A stretch of 64,000 nt of DNA from assembly GCA_903904005.1 (NCBI GenBank), contig CAIVAR010000139.1:1-64000 (forward strand). The letters run 5' to 3'. Every line of letters starts with the position of its first letter. Position 1 is the first letter of the stretch. Below, piece by piece: positions 25,182-35,771 of this stretch. This DNA is from an uncultured Anaeromyxobacter sp. GTDB lineage: Bacteria > Myxococcota > Myxococcia > Myxococcales > Anaeromyxobacteraceae. The translations under genes were made by a program, and so were the position numbers. A model generated the notes under the pieces. The model was not told the DNA's origin, did not search any database, and worked only from the letters and a program-made list of their open reading frames with translations.

Positions 25182-26217
25182 GCCCCGCGCCCCTGCAGTT
25201 CCGGGTGGGGCCGCCCCGCACATGGCTCGTGACCGGCGGGGCCGGCTTCATCGGCTCCCACCTGGTCGAGCAGTTGCTCTCGCTCGGCCAGCACGTCCGC
25301 GTCCTCGACAACCTCTCCACCGGCCACCGCGACAACCTGGACGAGGCGTCGGAGGTCGCGCCGGAGCGGTTCGAGTTCCTCGAGGGGGACATCCGAGAGC
25401 CGGCCGCGTGCCGCGCCGCCTGCGAGGGCGTGAGCGTGGTCCTGCACCAGGCCGCGCTGGGATCGGTTCCCCGCTCGATCCGGGACCCGGCCACGAGCCA
25501 CGAGGTGAACGTCACCGGGTTCGTGAACGTCCTCGACGCAGCGCGGAACGCCGGCGTGAAGCGGGTGGTCTACGCGAGTTCCAGTGCCGTCTACGGTGAC
25601 CACCCGGGACTTCCCAAGGTGGAGGACGCCACCGGTCGGCCCCTCTCCCCCTACGCCGCAACCAAGGCCGCCGACGAGCTCTACGCCCACGCCTTCTCGA
25701 ACGCCTACGGCCTCGACACGGTCGGGCTCCGGTACTTCAACGTCTTCGGTCCGCGACAGGACCCGCGCGGCGCCTACGCGGCCGTGATCCCGCTCTGGTT
25801 CGACGGCCTCTTCGGCGGGGCCGCGCCCTTCCTGCACGGGGACGGCGAGACGAGTCGGGACTTCTCCTACGTGGGAAACGTCGTCCAGGCGAACCTCCTG
25901 GCCGCGACCACGTCCAATCCGTCCGCGCTCCGCACCGTCTACAACGTTGCGTGCGGGGACCGCACCACGCTCCGAGTCCTCTTCGAGATGATGCGGGAGG
26001 CTGCTGCCTCCCTCCATCCGGAGGCGGCCCGGGTGACGCTCGAGAACCGTCCGGCGCGTGCCGGCGACATCCGCCATTCCCACGCCGACATCGGCCGGGC
26101 CCGCGAGCGGCTCGGCTACGGCCCGACCCACTCGCTGCGCCAGGGGCTGGCGGTCGCCGCGCCCTGGTACTTCGGACGGCTGGTCGGAGCGGGGCGTCGG
26201 GCCGGAGCCGTCGCAGC

Positions 26218-26221
<4 letters not shown>
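25178..26221 (+). CDS. NAD-dependent UDP-sugar epimerase (extended SDR, WbpP/Gne-like)
   Basis: 347 residues from a GTG that overlaps the previous stop. The SDR markers are WLVTGGAGFIGSHLVEQL, VVLHQAALGSVPRSI, YASSSAVYGDHP and SPYAATKAADELYA (Tyr-x3-Lys), followed by LRYFNVFGPRQDPRGAYAAV. The QDP and QAALGSVPRS wording is typical of UDP-GlcNAc 4-epimerases. It would make a C4 epimer of a UDP-amino sugar or uronic acid for the repeat unit. Its stop overlaps the stop of the converging regulator gene by 4 bases, with no terminator between them. Confidence 0.88.
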
Positions 26222-27729
<1,508 letters not shown>

Positions 27730-27751
27730 GTCCCACCCTGGTGTGCACGTT

Positions 27752-27766
27752 GCGGGCCGAGTGCCC
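27752..27766 (-). promoter_or_regulatory. Possible sigma-54 promoter of the regulator gene
   Basis: Minus-strand GGGCAC-TCGGC-CCGC(A) has GG-N10-GC spacing 23 bases before the ATG at 27729, but its -12 box is weaker than the others (CCGC instead of TTGC). If used, the regulator controls itself. Confidence 0.35.
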
Positions 27767-27835
27767 CGGGTCGGAACGATGGATGATTCCGGCACATTTG
27801 TGTTCCACGACCCGGTCAGTCCACACCCGGGGTGC

Positions 27836-27850
27836 GTTCCGACTTGGAAC
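27836..27850. promoter_or_regulatory. Perfect GTTCC-GACTT-GGAAC dyad between divergent regulator genes
   Basis: A 5-5-5 inverted repeat, with matching TG and CA one base further out on the two sides. It lies between the candidate sigma-54 elements of the NtrC-type regulator (leftward) and the receiver-Hpt-kinase operon (rightward). Looser GTTCC/GGAAC halves lie at 27802-27806 and 27773-27777. This is the best example of the shared EPS motif and a candidate activator binding site. Confidence 0.55.
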
Positions 27851-27878
27851 ACAGGCCTCCGAATACCGCCTTCCGCCG

Positions 27879-27893
27879 TGGCGCGGAGCGTGC
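27879..27893 (+). promoter_or_regulatory. Candidate sigma-54 promoter of the phosphorelay operon
   Basis: TGGCGC-GGAGC-GTGC(A) has exact spacing and ends 14 bases before the ATG at 27907. The perfect dyad sits 28 bases further upstream. Confidence 0.55.
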
Positions 27894-27906
27894 ACTACGC
27901 CCCTTC

Positions 27907-28302
27907 ATGAACGGAAAGCGAATCCTCTACGTGGACGACGACGAGGCGATGCTGCGCATCGTGGCGGCCACGCTCCCGCGCCTGGCAGGGGTGGATGTGG
28001 TCACGGCTGCCACCGGAACCCACGCGCTGTCCCTGCTCGCCGGGGGACGGTTCGATCTCATCCTGCTCGACTACGAGCTGCCCGACTTCGACGGTGCCGA
28101 CCTCTGCGCCGAGATCCGGATTCGGCTCGGCGCGTCCATCCCGGTGGTCTTCCTCTCCGGCCACGAGGACGGTCCCCAGCGCCACGCCGGCCTCGCCGCG
28201 GGCGCCAACGCCTTCCTCCCGAAGCCTTCTCCTCCCGCCGTCATCGCCGCCGGCATCGCGCCGCTGCTCCGCGCCAACGCCACGGCCGAGGTACTCCAAT
28301 GA
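27907..28302 (+). CDS. Stand-alone response-regulator receiver
   Basis: 131 residues from the ATG at 27907 (MNGKRILYVDDDEAMLRIV). Acidic pocket Asp10-12, phospho-acceptor Asp55 (LILLDYELPDFDG), a Ser in VVFLSGHEDG and the Lys in LPKPSPP. There is no output domain, so it works as a phosphate carrier or by protein contact. It overlaps the Hpt gene by 4 bases and opens the operon that also encodes a hybrid kinase with its own receiver and Hpt, suggesting a multi-step relay that could end at the NtrC-type regulator transcribed the other way. Confidence 0.88.
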   Translation: MNGKRILYVDDDEAMLRIVAATLPRLAGVDVVTAATGTHALSLLAGGRFDLILLDYELPDFDGADLCAEIRIRLGASIPVVFLSGHEDGPQRHAGLAAGANAFLPKPSPPAVIAAGIAPLLRANATAEVLQ

Positions 28303-28616
28303 CCAGCCGGATCGATCCCTACGTCGCCTACCGCCTCCAGCTCCTGCAGGAAGGGCAGACCCTGCGCTCCTTCTGGGAACAGCTCGGGCAGGGCGACCCG
28401 GAGGCACGTGAGCGGCTCGCGAAGTTCCTGCACCGTCTCCACGGGACCTCCGGGACCTACGGCTTCGATCGTGTCTCCGAGCTGGCCCGTTCCCTCCAGG
28501 ATATCGTGGTGGCCCGGCCCCCCCGGATCCTCGACGAGGCGCTGGTGGAGCCGCTTCTGGGGGCCCTCCTCGAGGCCTCGCTCGGGCAGGAGGCCACCGA
28601 GCCCGCGTCCCCGTAG
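28299..28616 (+). CDS. Hpt (histidine phosphotransfer) protein
   Basis: 105 residues, helical throughout. FLHRLHGTSGTYGFDRVSEL matches the Hpt consensus HxLxGxSxxxG with His45 as the phosphorylated residue. The 4-base overlap with the receiver gene upstream and the 22-base gap to the hybrid kinase downstream place it as a dedicated relay partner. The kinase already carries a C-terminal Hpt, so the locus has two, which would allow branching. Confidence 0.8.
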   Translation: MTSRIDPYVAYRLQLLQEGQTLRSFWEQLGQGDPEARERLAKFLHRLHGTSGTYGFDRVSELARSLQDIVVARPPRILDEALVEPLLGALLEASLGQEATEPASP

Positions 28617-28638
28617 CGGACGAGGGAGACGGACCACC

Positions 28639-31401
28639 GTGCGCGTCCCGCTCCAGAGGAACCTCAGGCAGCTGGCCGTGGCAGTCGTCACGGTCCTGCT
28701 GGCCCTGCTGTTCCGCTGGATCTTCTCGGGGATCCTCGGGAACCGCTTCCCTGCAGCGACCTTCTACCCGGCGGTCACGCTGGCGGCCCTCCTCGGCGGA
28801 GCGGTTGCCGGGATCCTCGCGGGCCTGTTCTCGACCGCAGCGCTCGTGTGGGTGAGCCCGCTCCTCACCGGCATCCCGTTCGTCGGCGACGCTGCGGAAC
28901 GGATGGGCCTGGTCATCTTCCTGATCAACGGTGTGATCATCTCCGTCATCGCCGAACGACTCCACAGGGCACGTGCGGCGGAGCGTGAGGCGAGTGAGAG
29001 CGACCGGCGCCGTGCGGTTGAGCTTCGGCGGAGCCAGGAGCAGCTTGCCCTCGTGATGGAGGGGAGCTCCGACGGGTTCTACGACGTGGACTACCTGGCG
29101 CAGCGAATCATGGTCAGCGCCCGCTACAGGGAGATCATCGGCCGCCCGGAGCTCCCGGACCAGATCCCCCTGGGCGATCTCGGGGGCTTCATCGAACCCA
29201 GCCACCTGCCCGAGATCCGCGCCTCCATGGAGGAGCTGAGCACCGGAGCCAAGGACCGCTTCTCCTGGGAGTACCGGGTCCGGATGCCTGGCGGTGGCCT
29301 CCGCTGGGTGCAGGTCCGTGGAAAGGTGGTGGCGCGGGACCCGGGCGGGAGGGCCCTGCGCGTCTCCGGGACCCTCACCGACATCGAGGAGCGGATGGTG
29401 GCTGCGGAGGCACTCCGGGAGAAGGAGGCGCAGTTCCGCGCCTACTTCCAGGCGCCCAACGTCGGCATCGCCATCACCAGCCCGGAGAAGGGCTGGCTCG
29501 AGGCGAACGACGCCATCTGCGCGATGCTCGGCTACACGCGGGATGAGCTCCGGAAGCTGACCTGGCTCGAGCTCACCCACCCGGACGACGTGGCGGACGA
29601 CGTGGCGGAGTTTGAGCGGCTCATGGCCGGGAAGATCGACCGCTACTCCCTGGACAAGCGGTTCCGGCGCAAGGACGGGATCTTCGTCTGGACCATGCTG
29701 TCGGTGAGCTGCGTCCGGAACCAGGACGGCACGGTGAAGTACTCGGTGGCCATCCTGAAGGACATCGGCCGGAGGAAGCGGGTCCAGCTGGAACTCGCGG
29801 GGGCCAAGGAGGCGGCCGAGCAGGCCTCGCGGGCCAAGTCCGAGTTCCTGGCCAACATGAGCCACGAGATCCGGACCCCGTTGAACGGGGTCATCGGGAT
29901 GCTCTCCCTGGCGCTCCGGACAGACCTCACACCGGTCCAGCGGGAGTACGTCCAGACCGCTGCCAACTCGGCCGAATCCCTGCTCCACGTGCTCTCCGAC
30001 ATCCTCGACCTCTCGAAGATCGAGGCCGGGAAGCTGGACCTGGAGTCGGTGCCGTTCTCGGTGGCCGCGCTCGTCGACCGGGTCACCCGCCCGATCGCGG
30101 CCCGGGCCGCGCAGAAGGGGCTCCGCTTCGACTGCCGGGTGGCGCCGGGCACCGTCGACGACCTGGTGGGCGACCCCTGGCGGATCGGGCAGATCCTGAA
30201 CAACCTGCTCTCCAACGCGGTGCGCTTCACCGAGCGCGGGTCCGTGGAAATCGACGTGTCCGCGGTCGAGGCGAGCCCCGGCATCGCCGAGCTCGTGTTC
30301 AACGTCCGGGACACGGGGATCGGGATCGAACCCAACCGGATCCGGCAGATCTTCGAGCCCTTCTCGCAGGCGGACGGCTCCATCACCCGGCGGTTCGGCG
30401 GGACGGGGCTGGGGCTCGCCATCTGCAGGGAGCTGGCGGATCGGATGGGCGCCTGCGTGGGGGTGGAGAGCGTCCTCGGGAAGGGGAGCACCTTCCGGAT
30501 GGTGGGGAGGCTGCCGGTGAGCAGCGTGCCGGCCGAGACCGGCGCCGCCACCACCGGCGGAACGGTGGCGCCGGCGAGGACCCCTCGCAAGGTCCTGCTC
30601 GCCGAGGACAACCCGGTGAACCGGCTGCTCGCGGTCCGGCTGCTGACCGAGGCGGGGCACACCGTGGTGACGGCGGAGAACGGTCGGGAGGCACTCGACC
30701 GGATGGCGGAAGGAGGGTTCGACGTGGTCCTCATGGATCTCCAGATGCCGGTGATGGGCGGGATCGAGGCGATGGAGCGGATCCGGGCCGCGGAGAAGGA
30801 GACCGGGACCCACGTGACCCTGGTGGCCCTCACCGCCCAGGCGATGAGCGGCGACCGCGAGCGGTGCCTGGCCGCGGGGGCAGACCACTACCTGGCGAAG
30901 CCCTACTCCCCGAAGGCGCTCGAGGCAGCCGTGTCCGGCGCGGTCCACCTGGCCTCCGGCGACACCGCCATCCGGTCCAGGGCCGAGCCGGCCTTCGGGG
31001 CCTGCCGGACCTGCCGGAACGAGGGGTTCGATGGGTGCCCTCGCCGCATCGACCGGCAGCCACTCGACCTGGCCCGCGCCCTCGCCACCTGTGGCGACGA
31101 CGAGCAACTCCGCCGGGATGTGACCCGCGAGATGCTCGCAACCCTTCCGGCGGAGCGATCCGCCCTGGCGGCGGCCGTAGTGGCCGGTGATGGAGCCGCG
31201 GTGGCCCGCGCCGCCCACAAGCTGAAGTCGTCGCTGGCAGCGCTCGGGGCCATCCCGGCCGGTGAGTCGGCCTCGGTCCTGGAGCACGCGGCCCGTGCCG
31301 GGGACGAGCGGGTGGCCGGCCTCGCCGATCGGTTCTCGTGCGAACTCGACCGTGCCGCGGAGGCCCTCGCCGCTTCCATCGGGGTCGGGCCGGGCACATG
31401 A
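28639..31401 (+). CDS. Membrane hybrid histidine kinase (DUF4118-like, PAS, kinase, receiver, Hpt)
   Basis: 920 residues from the GTG at 28639, behind a CGAGGGAGA ribosome-binding site. The N-terminus has about four membrane helices of the DUF4118 type (RFPAATFYPAVTLAALLGGA). Two PAS domains follow, with PAC-type ends (RVSGTLTDIEER, YSVAILKDIGRRK). Kinase: MSHEIRTPLNG (His409), NNLLSNAVRFTERG, DTGIGIEPN, GTGLGLAIC. Receiver: VVLMDLQMPV (Asp700), LAKPYSP. A C-terminal Hpt has His860 in RAAHKLKSSLAALGA. A Cys cluster (GACRTCRNEGFDGC) precedes the Hpt. It probably feeds the receiver/Hpt genes upstream. It overlaps the next glycosyltransferase by 4 bases. Confidence 0.92.
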   Translation: MRVPLQRNLRQLAVAVVTVLLALLFRWIFSGILGNRFPAATFYPAVTLAALLGGAVAGILAGLFSTAALVWVSPLLTGIPFVGDAAERMGLVIFLINGVIISVIAERLHRARAAEREASESDRRRAVELRRSQEQLALVMEGSSDGFYDVDYLAQRIMVSARYREIIGRPELPDQIPLGDLGGFIEPSHLPEIRASMEELSTGAKDRFSWEYRVRMPGGGLRWVQVRGKVVARDPGGRALRVSGTLTDIEERMVAAEALREKEAQFRAYFQAPNVGIAITSPEKGWLEANDAICAMLGYTRDELRKLTWLELTHPDDVADDVAEFERLMAGKIDRYSLDKRFRRKDGIFVWTMLSVSCVRNQDGTVKYSVAILKDIGRRKRVQLELAGAKEAAEQASRAKSEFLANMSHEIRTPLNGVIGMLSLALRTDLTPVQREYVQTAANSAESLLHVLSDILDLSKIEAGKLDLESVPFSVAALVDRVTRPIAARAAQKGLRFDCRVAPGTVDDLVGDPWRIGQILNNLLSNAVRFTERGSVEIDVSAVEASPGIAELVFNVRDTGIGIEPNRIRQIFEPFSQADGSITRRFGGTGLGLAICRELADRMGACVGVESVLGKGSTFRMVGRLPVSSVPAETGAATTGGTVAPARTPRKVLLAEDNPVNRLLAVRLLTEAGHTVVTAENGREALDRMAEGGFDVVLMDLQMPVMGGIEAMERIRAAEKETGTHVTLVALTAQAMSGDRERCLAAGADHYLAKPYSPKALEAAVSGAVHLASGDTAIRSRAEPAFGACRTCRNEGFDGCPRRIDRQPLDLARALATCGDDEQLRRDVTREMLATLPAERSALAAAVVAGDGAAVARAAHKLKSSLAALGAIPAGESASVLEHAARAGDERVAGLADRFSCELDRAAEALAASIGVGPGT

Positions 31402-32522
31402 CCCCGGACCTCCCGCGCGCTCCGCTGCTCCTCGTCCACGACGAGAGCCCGGGCCTGGGCGGGTCGATCACGAGCCTGGGGGCCCTCGTTCCGTTCCTCC
31501 GGCGGTCCGGCTGGCGCGTCGAGGTGGCGGCGCTGCAGCCGGAGGGCTGGAAAGGGGAGGGGATCTCTCCCCACCTCCTGCCCCGCCGCGGCGAACGGAT
31601 CGAGGGGACGGCCTACTTCGCCCGGGAATCGGTCCGTGCGCTCGACCTCCGGTCGCTGTGCCGGACCCTCCAGCCCGACGTGCTGCTCGCCAACAACGGC
31701 CCTGTCGCCAACCTCTCGACCCACCTGGCCGGTCGCCTCCTCGGGGTCCCCGTGGCCCAGTACGTCCGCGGTCCGTTCCACCCGTCTCGCCTGGCCGGCC
31801 GGGTCCTGCGCAGTGCCGCCGCGATCTTCACGGTGGGGGACGAAGCCACCCGGCAGGTGGCCGCGACGGGGCGCACGGCCCCGGAGCAGATCGACGAGGG
31901 GCTCGACCCGGGCCGCTGGCCCGCCCCGCACGATCCCTTCGCTCGGGACTGGCTCTGGAACTCCGCGCTGGTGGGCTGGAAGGGACTTCCCCTGCTCCTC
32001 GAGGCCTACCGACGGGTCGGGGCCGAAGCGCCCAGACTCCATGTCTGCTACGCGGCGCACCCGGCCGGCCATCCCGACGCCGTCGTGCCACCGGCCCACG
32101 TCCCGCAGGGTGTGACCCTGCACCCTTCGCCGGACGACCTCGCCGCCATCCGCTCCCGTTGTCTCGTCTACGTCCACACCGCCCTGCGCCCCGAGCCCTT
32201 CGGCCGCTCGCTGCTCGAGGCCATGGCGGCCGGCCTCTGTCCGGTGGTCCCGCACGCGGGGACGCCCGGGAAGCTCGTCCGGCACCTCGAGAACGGGCTC
32301 TCCTATCCGCCGGGATCGGTCGAGGGGCTCACGGGCGAACTGCGGCGTGCAGCCCGTGACCCCGACCTGTGCGCGCGGCTCGGCGCGCGTGCGGCGCTGG
32401 ACGCGAGGGCCTACCGGGCCGACCGGGTGTTCCAGCCCGTCCTGGCCGTACTGGAACGGATCCGCTCCGAACGGGTCGCGCGGACCGTTCCGATCCGGAA
32501 CGAAATGGCCACGGAGGAGTGA
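31398..32522 (+). CDS. Glycosyltransferase (GT-B fold, family 4-like)
   Basis: 374 residues from the ATG at 31398, overlapping the kinase stop. N-terminal acceptor domain: LLLVHDESPGLGGSITSLGALVP. Middle: VAQYVRGPFHPSRLAGR. The donor domain has YVHTALRPEPFGRSLLEAMAAGLC, the E-x7-E motif, then HLENGLSYPPGS. Linkage to the kinase operon rather than the biosynthetic operons means its expression follows the regulatory genes, so it could add a regulated or terminal sugar. A perfect copy of the GTTCC-N5-GGAAC dyad lies within its last codons. Confidence 0.85.
   Translation: MTPDLPRAPLLLVHDESPGLGGSITSLGALVPFLRRSGWRVEVAALQPEGWKGEGISPHLLPRRGERIEGTAYFARESVRALDLRSLCRTLQPDVLLANNGPVANLSTHLAGRLLGVPVAQYVRGPFHPSRLAGRVLRSAAAIFTVGDEATRQVAATGRTAPEQIDEGLDPGRWPAPHDPFARDWLWNSALVGWKGLPLLLEAYRRVGAEAPRLHVCYAAHPAGHPDAVVPPAHVPQGVTLHPSPDDLAAIRSRCLVYVHTALRPEPFGRSLLEAMAAGLCPVVPHAGTPGKLVRHLENGLSYPPGSVEGLTGELRRAARDPDLCARLGARAALDARAYRADRVFQPVLAVLERIRSERVARTVPIRNEMATEE
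32487..32501. promoter_or_regulatory. Perfect GTTCC-GATCC-GGAAC dyad upstream of the LruC gene
   Basis: Second perfect 5-5-5 copy of the EPS dyad, with flanking C and G extending it to 6 bp per arm. It lies at the end of the glycosyltransferase gene, about 30 bases before a sigma-54-like element. Overlap with coding sequence means codon use could contribute. Confidence 0.5.
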
Positions 32523-32530
32523 GATCGGGC

Positions 32531-32545
32531 TGGCGCGGCTCTTGA
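32531..32545 (+). promoter_or_regulatory. Possible sigma-54 element before the LruC gene
   Basis: TGGCGC-GGCTC-TTGA keeps the -24 box and the TTG of the -12 box but has GA where GC is expected. It ends 15 bases before the ATG at 32560, the same distance as in two better EPS elements. The overlapping AAGGAG also serves as the ribosome-binding site. Confidence 0.35.
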
Positions 32546-32559
32546 AGGAGAGCCCCTCC

Positions 32560-35500
32560 ATGAAGCCACGGATCCACCTCGCACTCGCTGCCGCGGTCGC
32601 CTTCCTCACCCCCGGGATCGCCCCGGCGCTCGAGGAATCGCACGTCGGGACCCACTTCCAGGTCTACCTGCCCCCCAACGCAGCCTCCTACTCCCGGGCC
32701 AATGCACTCGTCGTGACCGCGCAGGCCGGGTCGGCGAGCACGCCCTGCGTCGTCGACGTGTACGACGATCCCGCGGACGGCGACTCGGACGACTCGATGT
32801 TCGGGGTCCGGCTGGCCAAGGGGGAGAGCGTCGTCATCTACCTGAAGATGGGCGCGGTGAACGACGAGAGCGGCGGCAAGGCCGACGGCGACTACTTCAT
32901 CATCGACGCCTCCCTGCCGGTGAGCGTCCGGATCTCCTCCGACTCCGACTGGGAGCACGACTGGGCCCCGGCGACCAGCGGCACGCTGCGAGGCTCCGAG
33001 TTCTTCCTCTACTCCCAGTTCACGGGCTCGACCAACCAGGACATCGACGTCTTCGCATACGAGAACGGCACCCACGTCGAGATCTACGACGTGACGAGCG
33101 GGACGCCGGTCGTCTCGACCACGGGCGTCGCCCGGGTGGCCCCGCGGTCCGGTGCGCCCATCCTGTCGGCCGACCTGAACGAGGGGGAGGACCTCAACCG
33201 GCGCTACGGGCTGGGCAAGGACATCTTCCTCGCCGGCCACGTCTACCAGGTGGTGGCGACCAAGGACGTCACGGCGCTCTTCGGGGCGCTCGACAGCGTC
33301 TCGGTGGTGAACCAGGCCCGCGACGGAGCGGGCTTCGTCCCCGGGCGATCCGGCCACGCCATCGACAACGATTTCTACTTCGCCATCCCGCACAACATCG
33401 GAGCGCTGAACGAGCAGGAGCTTCGGATCGTGGCGGGAACCGTCCCGGCGAACGTGACGCTGAACGGCTGGAGCACGGCCACCAACACCTGGGTGGTCCT
33501 GAAGACCTGGAGCCTCGCCCCGTTCGGTCACGCCGACTACGTGGGCGGGACCTACGACCTCTACCGCCTCACCTCGACGGGCGGCAACGTCACCGTCTAC
33601 GAGGCCAACTGGATGGAGACGGGGCAGATCGGCACCAGCGACGACGCCGACTTCGCCCCCGGCTTCTTCAACGCCGACGGCAGCGAGACCTTCGTCGTCT
33701 ACATCGGCCCCCCCGGGACGGAGACCCTGACCTCCCAGGCCGGGACCTTCAGCCACGTCTACCTCTTCAGCTACGGCGGGGAGGCGGCCGTGTGGGTGCG
33801 CGACGCCGATACCAACGGGACCCTCTTCAACCAGACCGTGGCCATACCGGCCCGGGGGTACGTGGACGTGAAGATCACGCCCGCCCAGTGGACCGCCATG
33901 AACGTTCCGGCGTCCGGCAAGCGCCCCTACCTGCGCATCGACTCGAAGGGGCCCATCGCCGTCAACATGTCCAACTGGAACGACAACATCATGGCCTTCG
34001 CCACCTCGGTGATGCCGCTCAACCCCAAGGTCGAGGTCGTCGCCCCGCCGGCAGCCACGGTGGGGAGCACGGTCACCATGGGCGGCGCCATCACGAACCA
34101 GGGCGGGACCTCCATCTCCGCGGTGGAGACCCGCGTGACCGTGCCCAGCGGGATCACCTATGTCGAAGGGACGCTCGCCGGGCGCCCCGAGACCGCGGTG
34201 ACTCCGGTGTCCGGTGGCACCGAGGTGGTCTACAACCTGCCGACGCTCGCACCCGGCGAGTCGGCCGCGCTGGCGATGACCGTGACCATCACGGCGTCGA
34301 CCGGACAGGTGGCCTCGGTGAACGTCTCCACGACCGCCACCGACGCGGGCGTGCGCATCGGTCAGACGGGCAGCGCCGCGACGCGTCCCCCGGCAGCCGC
34401 GGTGGCGACCATCAGCAACCTCGTCGCCGGATCGGCCAACTCGGTGGTGGTCCTCACATGGGAGCAGCAAGCCGACCCCGGCGTCACGAGCACCATCTCC
34501 GTGCAGCGCGGAACCGCGACGACGGGTCCCTGGACCGAGCTCGTCCCGGCCCGGCGGAACTACACCGGCACCGGCTCCCCGGCATCCGCCTCCTACTCGG
34601 ACACGACCGCCGTGAACAACGGAAACTACTACTACCGCGTGGTCGCCACCGGCTCCGGGGGCTCCATCAGCACCGCCGGACCTGTCCTGGGCCAGCCCCG
34701 GAACAACACTCCTCCGCCCACGCCGGTCGTCCAGCTCTCTCCCTCGAGCGGCACCATCAACATCTCGCTGAGCGGCTCCTCCACGCCGGACCTGAGGGGC
34801 TACCTGGTGGAGCGGTCGGGGAGCTCGGCCGGCCCCTGGTCGGTGATCACCGCAACCCCCGTGGTGGGCCCGACGGCGGTCGTCGTCGACGCCAACCTGG
34901 TGAACGGCACGGTCTACTGGTACCGCGCACGGGCCGTGAATACGGCGAGCCTCTACAGTTCCTACAGCGCGCCGAAGAGCGAGGTCCCTGGGGTGAGCGC
35001 CACGCGCAGCTCCAACCTGGTCGTCTTCTTCGAGGACATGCTCGGCTCCGGCGTGAACGACTGGGACTACAACGACTTCGTGATCCGGGTCGCCTCCACC
35101 GAGATCGTCTCGGGCGGTGAGCTCATCGGGATCACCATCGATTACGAGCCTCTGGCCCGCGGGGCCTCCTACGTCCACTCCTTCCGCCACCACATCCCGG
35201 TGGCCGGCGGGTGGACGGCGACCCTGACGCGTTTCGCCCCGGGGAATCCGTCCCAGGTGGTCTCCCGCAGCACCACCGCGGGGACCGGTCCCATCGACAT
35301 GGAGATATACGCGGACACCAAGGACGCGCTGCCGCCGGTGGTGGGCAACTTCGCCAACACCGTCTCCACCCAGGTTGGCGTGCAGGCCGGGGCGCTGTCC
35401 CGGCTGGAGATCACGCTCTCCAGCCCCGGCCAGAACCCGGACGGTGCCGCCGGCGCCGCGCCCTGGGACGTCTACCTCCGGATGCCGTACCTCACCGGTG

Positions 35501-35760
35501 CGCAGGGCAACGAGGTGCATCGCAGCCTCTACGGTGGCGCCACGGAGGTCGTGACGAGCGGACCCCTCGTCGGGCACGTCCTCGACTTCGTGATGATCCA
35601 CCCGCTCGCGACGACGCTGCCGAGCTGGTGCTACGAGGGCGCCCCGGTCTGGGATTCCTACCCGGCCTTCACGCCGTACCAGAAGACCGCTGCACCCGCC
35701 GAGTCCGACTGGCCCGACCGTCCGAAGGACCGCCGCTCGGTCTTCGACTCGAACCACTGA
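32560..35760 (+). CDS. Large secreted LruC-domain matrix or surface protein
   Basis: 1066 residues from the ATG at 32560 with a Sec signal (MKPRIHLALAAAVAFLTPGIAPA). Residues ~20-490 are a beta-rich region with a D-rich stretch (DDPADGDSDDS) that could bind calcium. Next comes a DUF11-type beta domain (TVGSTVTMGGAITNQGGTS), then two fibronectin-III-like domains (VVLTWEQQADPG, GYLVERSGSSAGPW). The C-terminal third is an LruC domain (VVFFEDMLGSGVNDWDYNDF). No membrane anchor. As the next gene after a glycosyltransferase in the EPS locus it is a good candidate for a polysaccharide-associated matrix protein. Confidence 0.75.
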   Translation: MKPRIHLALAAAVAFLTPGIAPALEESHVGTHFQVYLPPNAASYSRANALVVTAQAGSASTPCVVDVYDDPADGDSDDSMFGVRLAKGESVVIYLKMGAVNDESGGKADGDYFIIDASLPVSVRISSDSDWEHDWAPATSGTLRGSEFFLYSQFTGSTNQDIDVFAYENGTHVEIYDVTSGTPVVSTTGVARVAPRSGAPILSADLNEGEDLNRRYGLGKDIFLAGHVYQVVATKDVTALFGALDSVSVVNQARDGAGFVPGRSGHAIDNDFYFAIPHNIGALNEQELRIVAGTVPANVTLNGWSTATNTWVVLKTWSLAPFGHADYVGGTYDLYRLTSTGGNVTVYEANWMETGQIGTSDDADFAPGFFNADGSETFVVYIGPPGTETLTSQAGTFSHVYLFSYGGEAAVWVRDADTNGTLFNQTVAIPARGYVDVKITPAQWTAMNVPASGKRPYLRIDSKGPIAVNMSNWNDNIMAFATSVMPLNPKVEVVAPPAATVGSTVTMGGAITNQGGTSISAVETRVTVPSGITYVEGTLAGRPETAVTPVSGGTEVVYNLPTLAPGESAALAMTVTITASTGQVASVNVSTTATDAGVRIGQTGSAATRPPAAAVATISNLVAGSANSVVVLTWEQQADPGVTSTISVQRGTATTGPWTELVPARRNYTGTGSPASASYSDTTAVNNGNYYYRVVATGSGGSISTAGPVLGQPRNNTPPPTPVVQLSPSSGTINISLSGSSTPDLRGYLVERSGSSAGPWSVITATPVVGPTAVVVDANLVNGTVYWYRARAVNTASLYSSYSAPKSEVPGVSATRSSNLVVFFEDMLGSGVNDWDYNDFVIRVASTEIVSGGELIGITIDYEPLARGASYVHSFRHHIPVAGGWTATLTRFAPGNPSQVVSRSTTAGTGPIDMEIYADTKDALPPVVGNFANTVSTQVGVQAGALSRLEITLSSPGQNPDGAAGAAPWDVYLRMPYLTGAQGNEVHRSLYGGATEVVTSGPLVGHVLDFVMIHPLATTLPSWCYEGAPVWDSYPAFTPYQKTAAPAESDWPDRPKDRRSVFDSNH

Positions 35761-35771
35761 GGGGAACCGCC

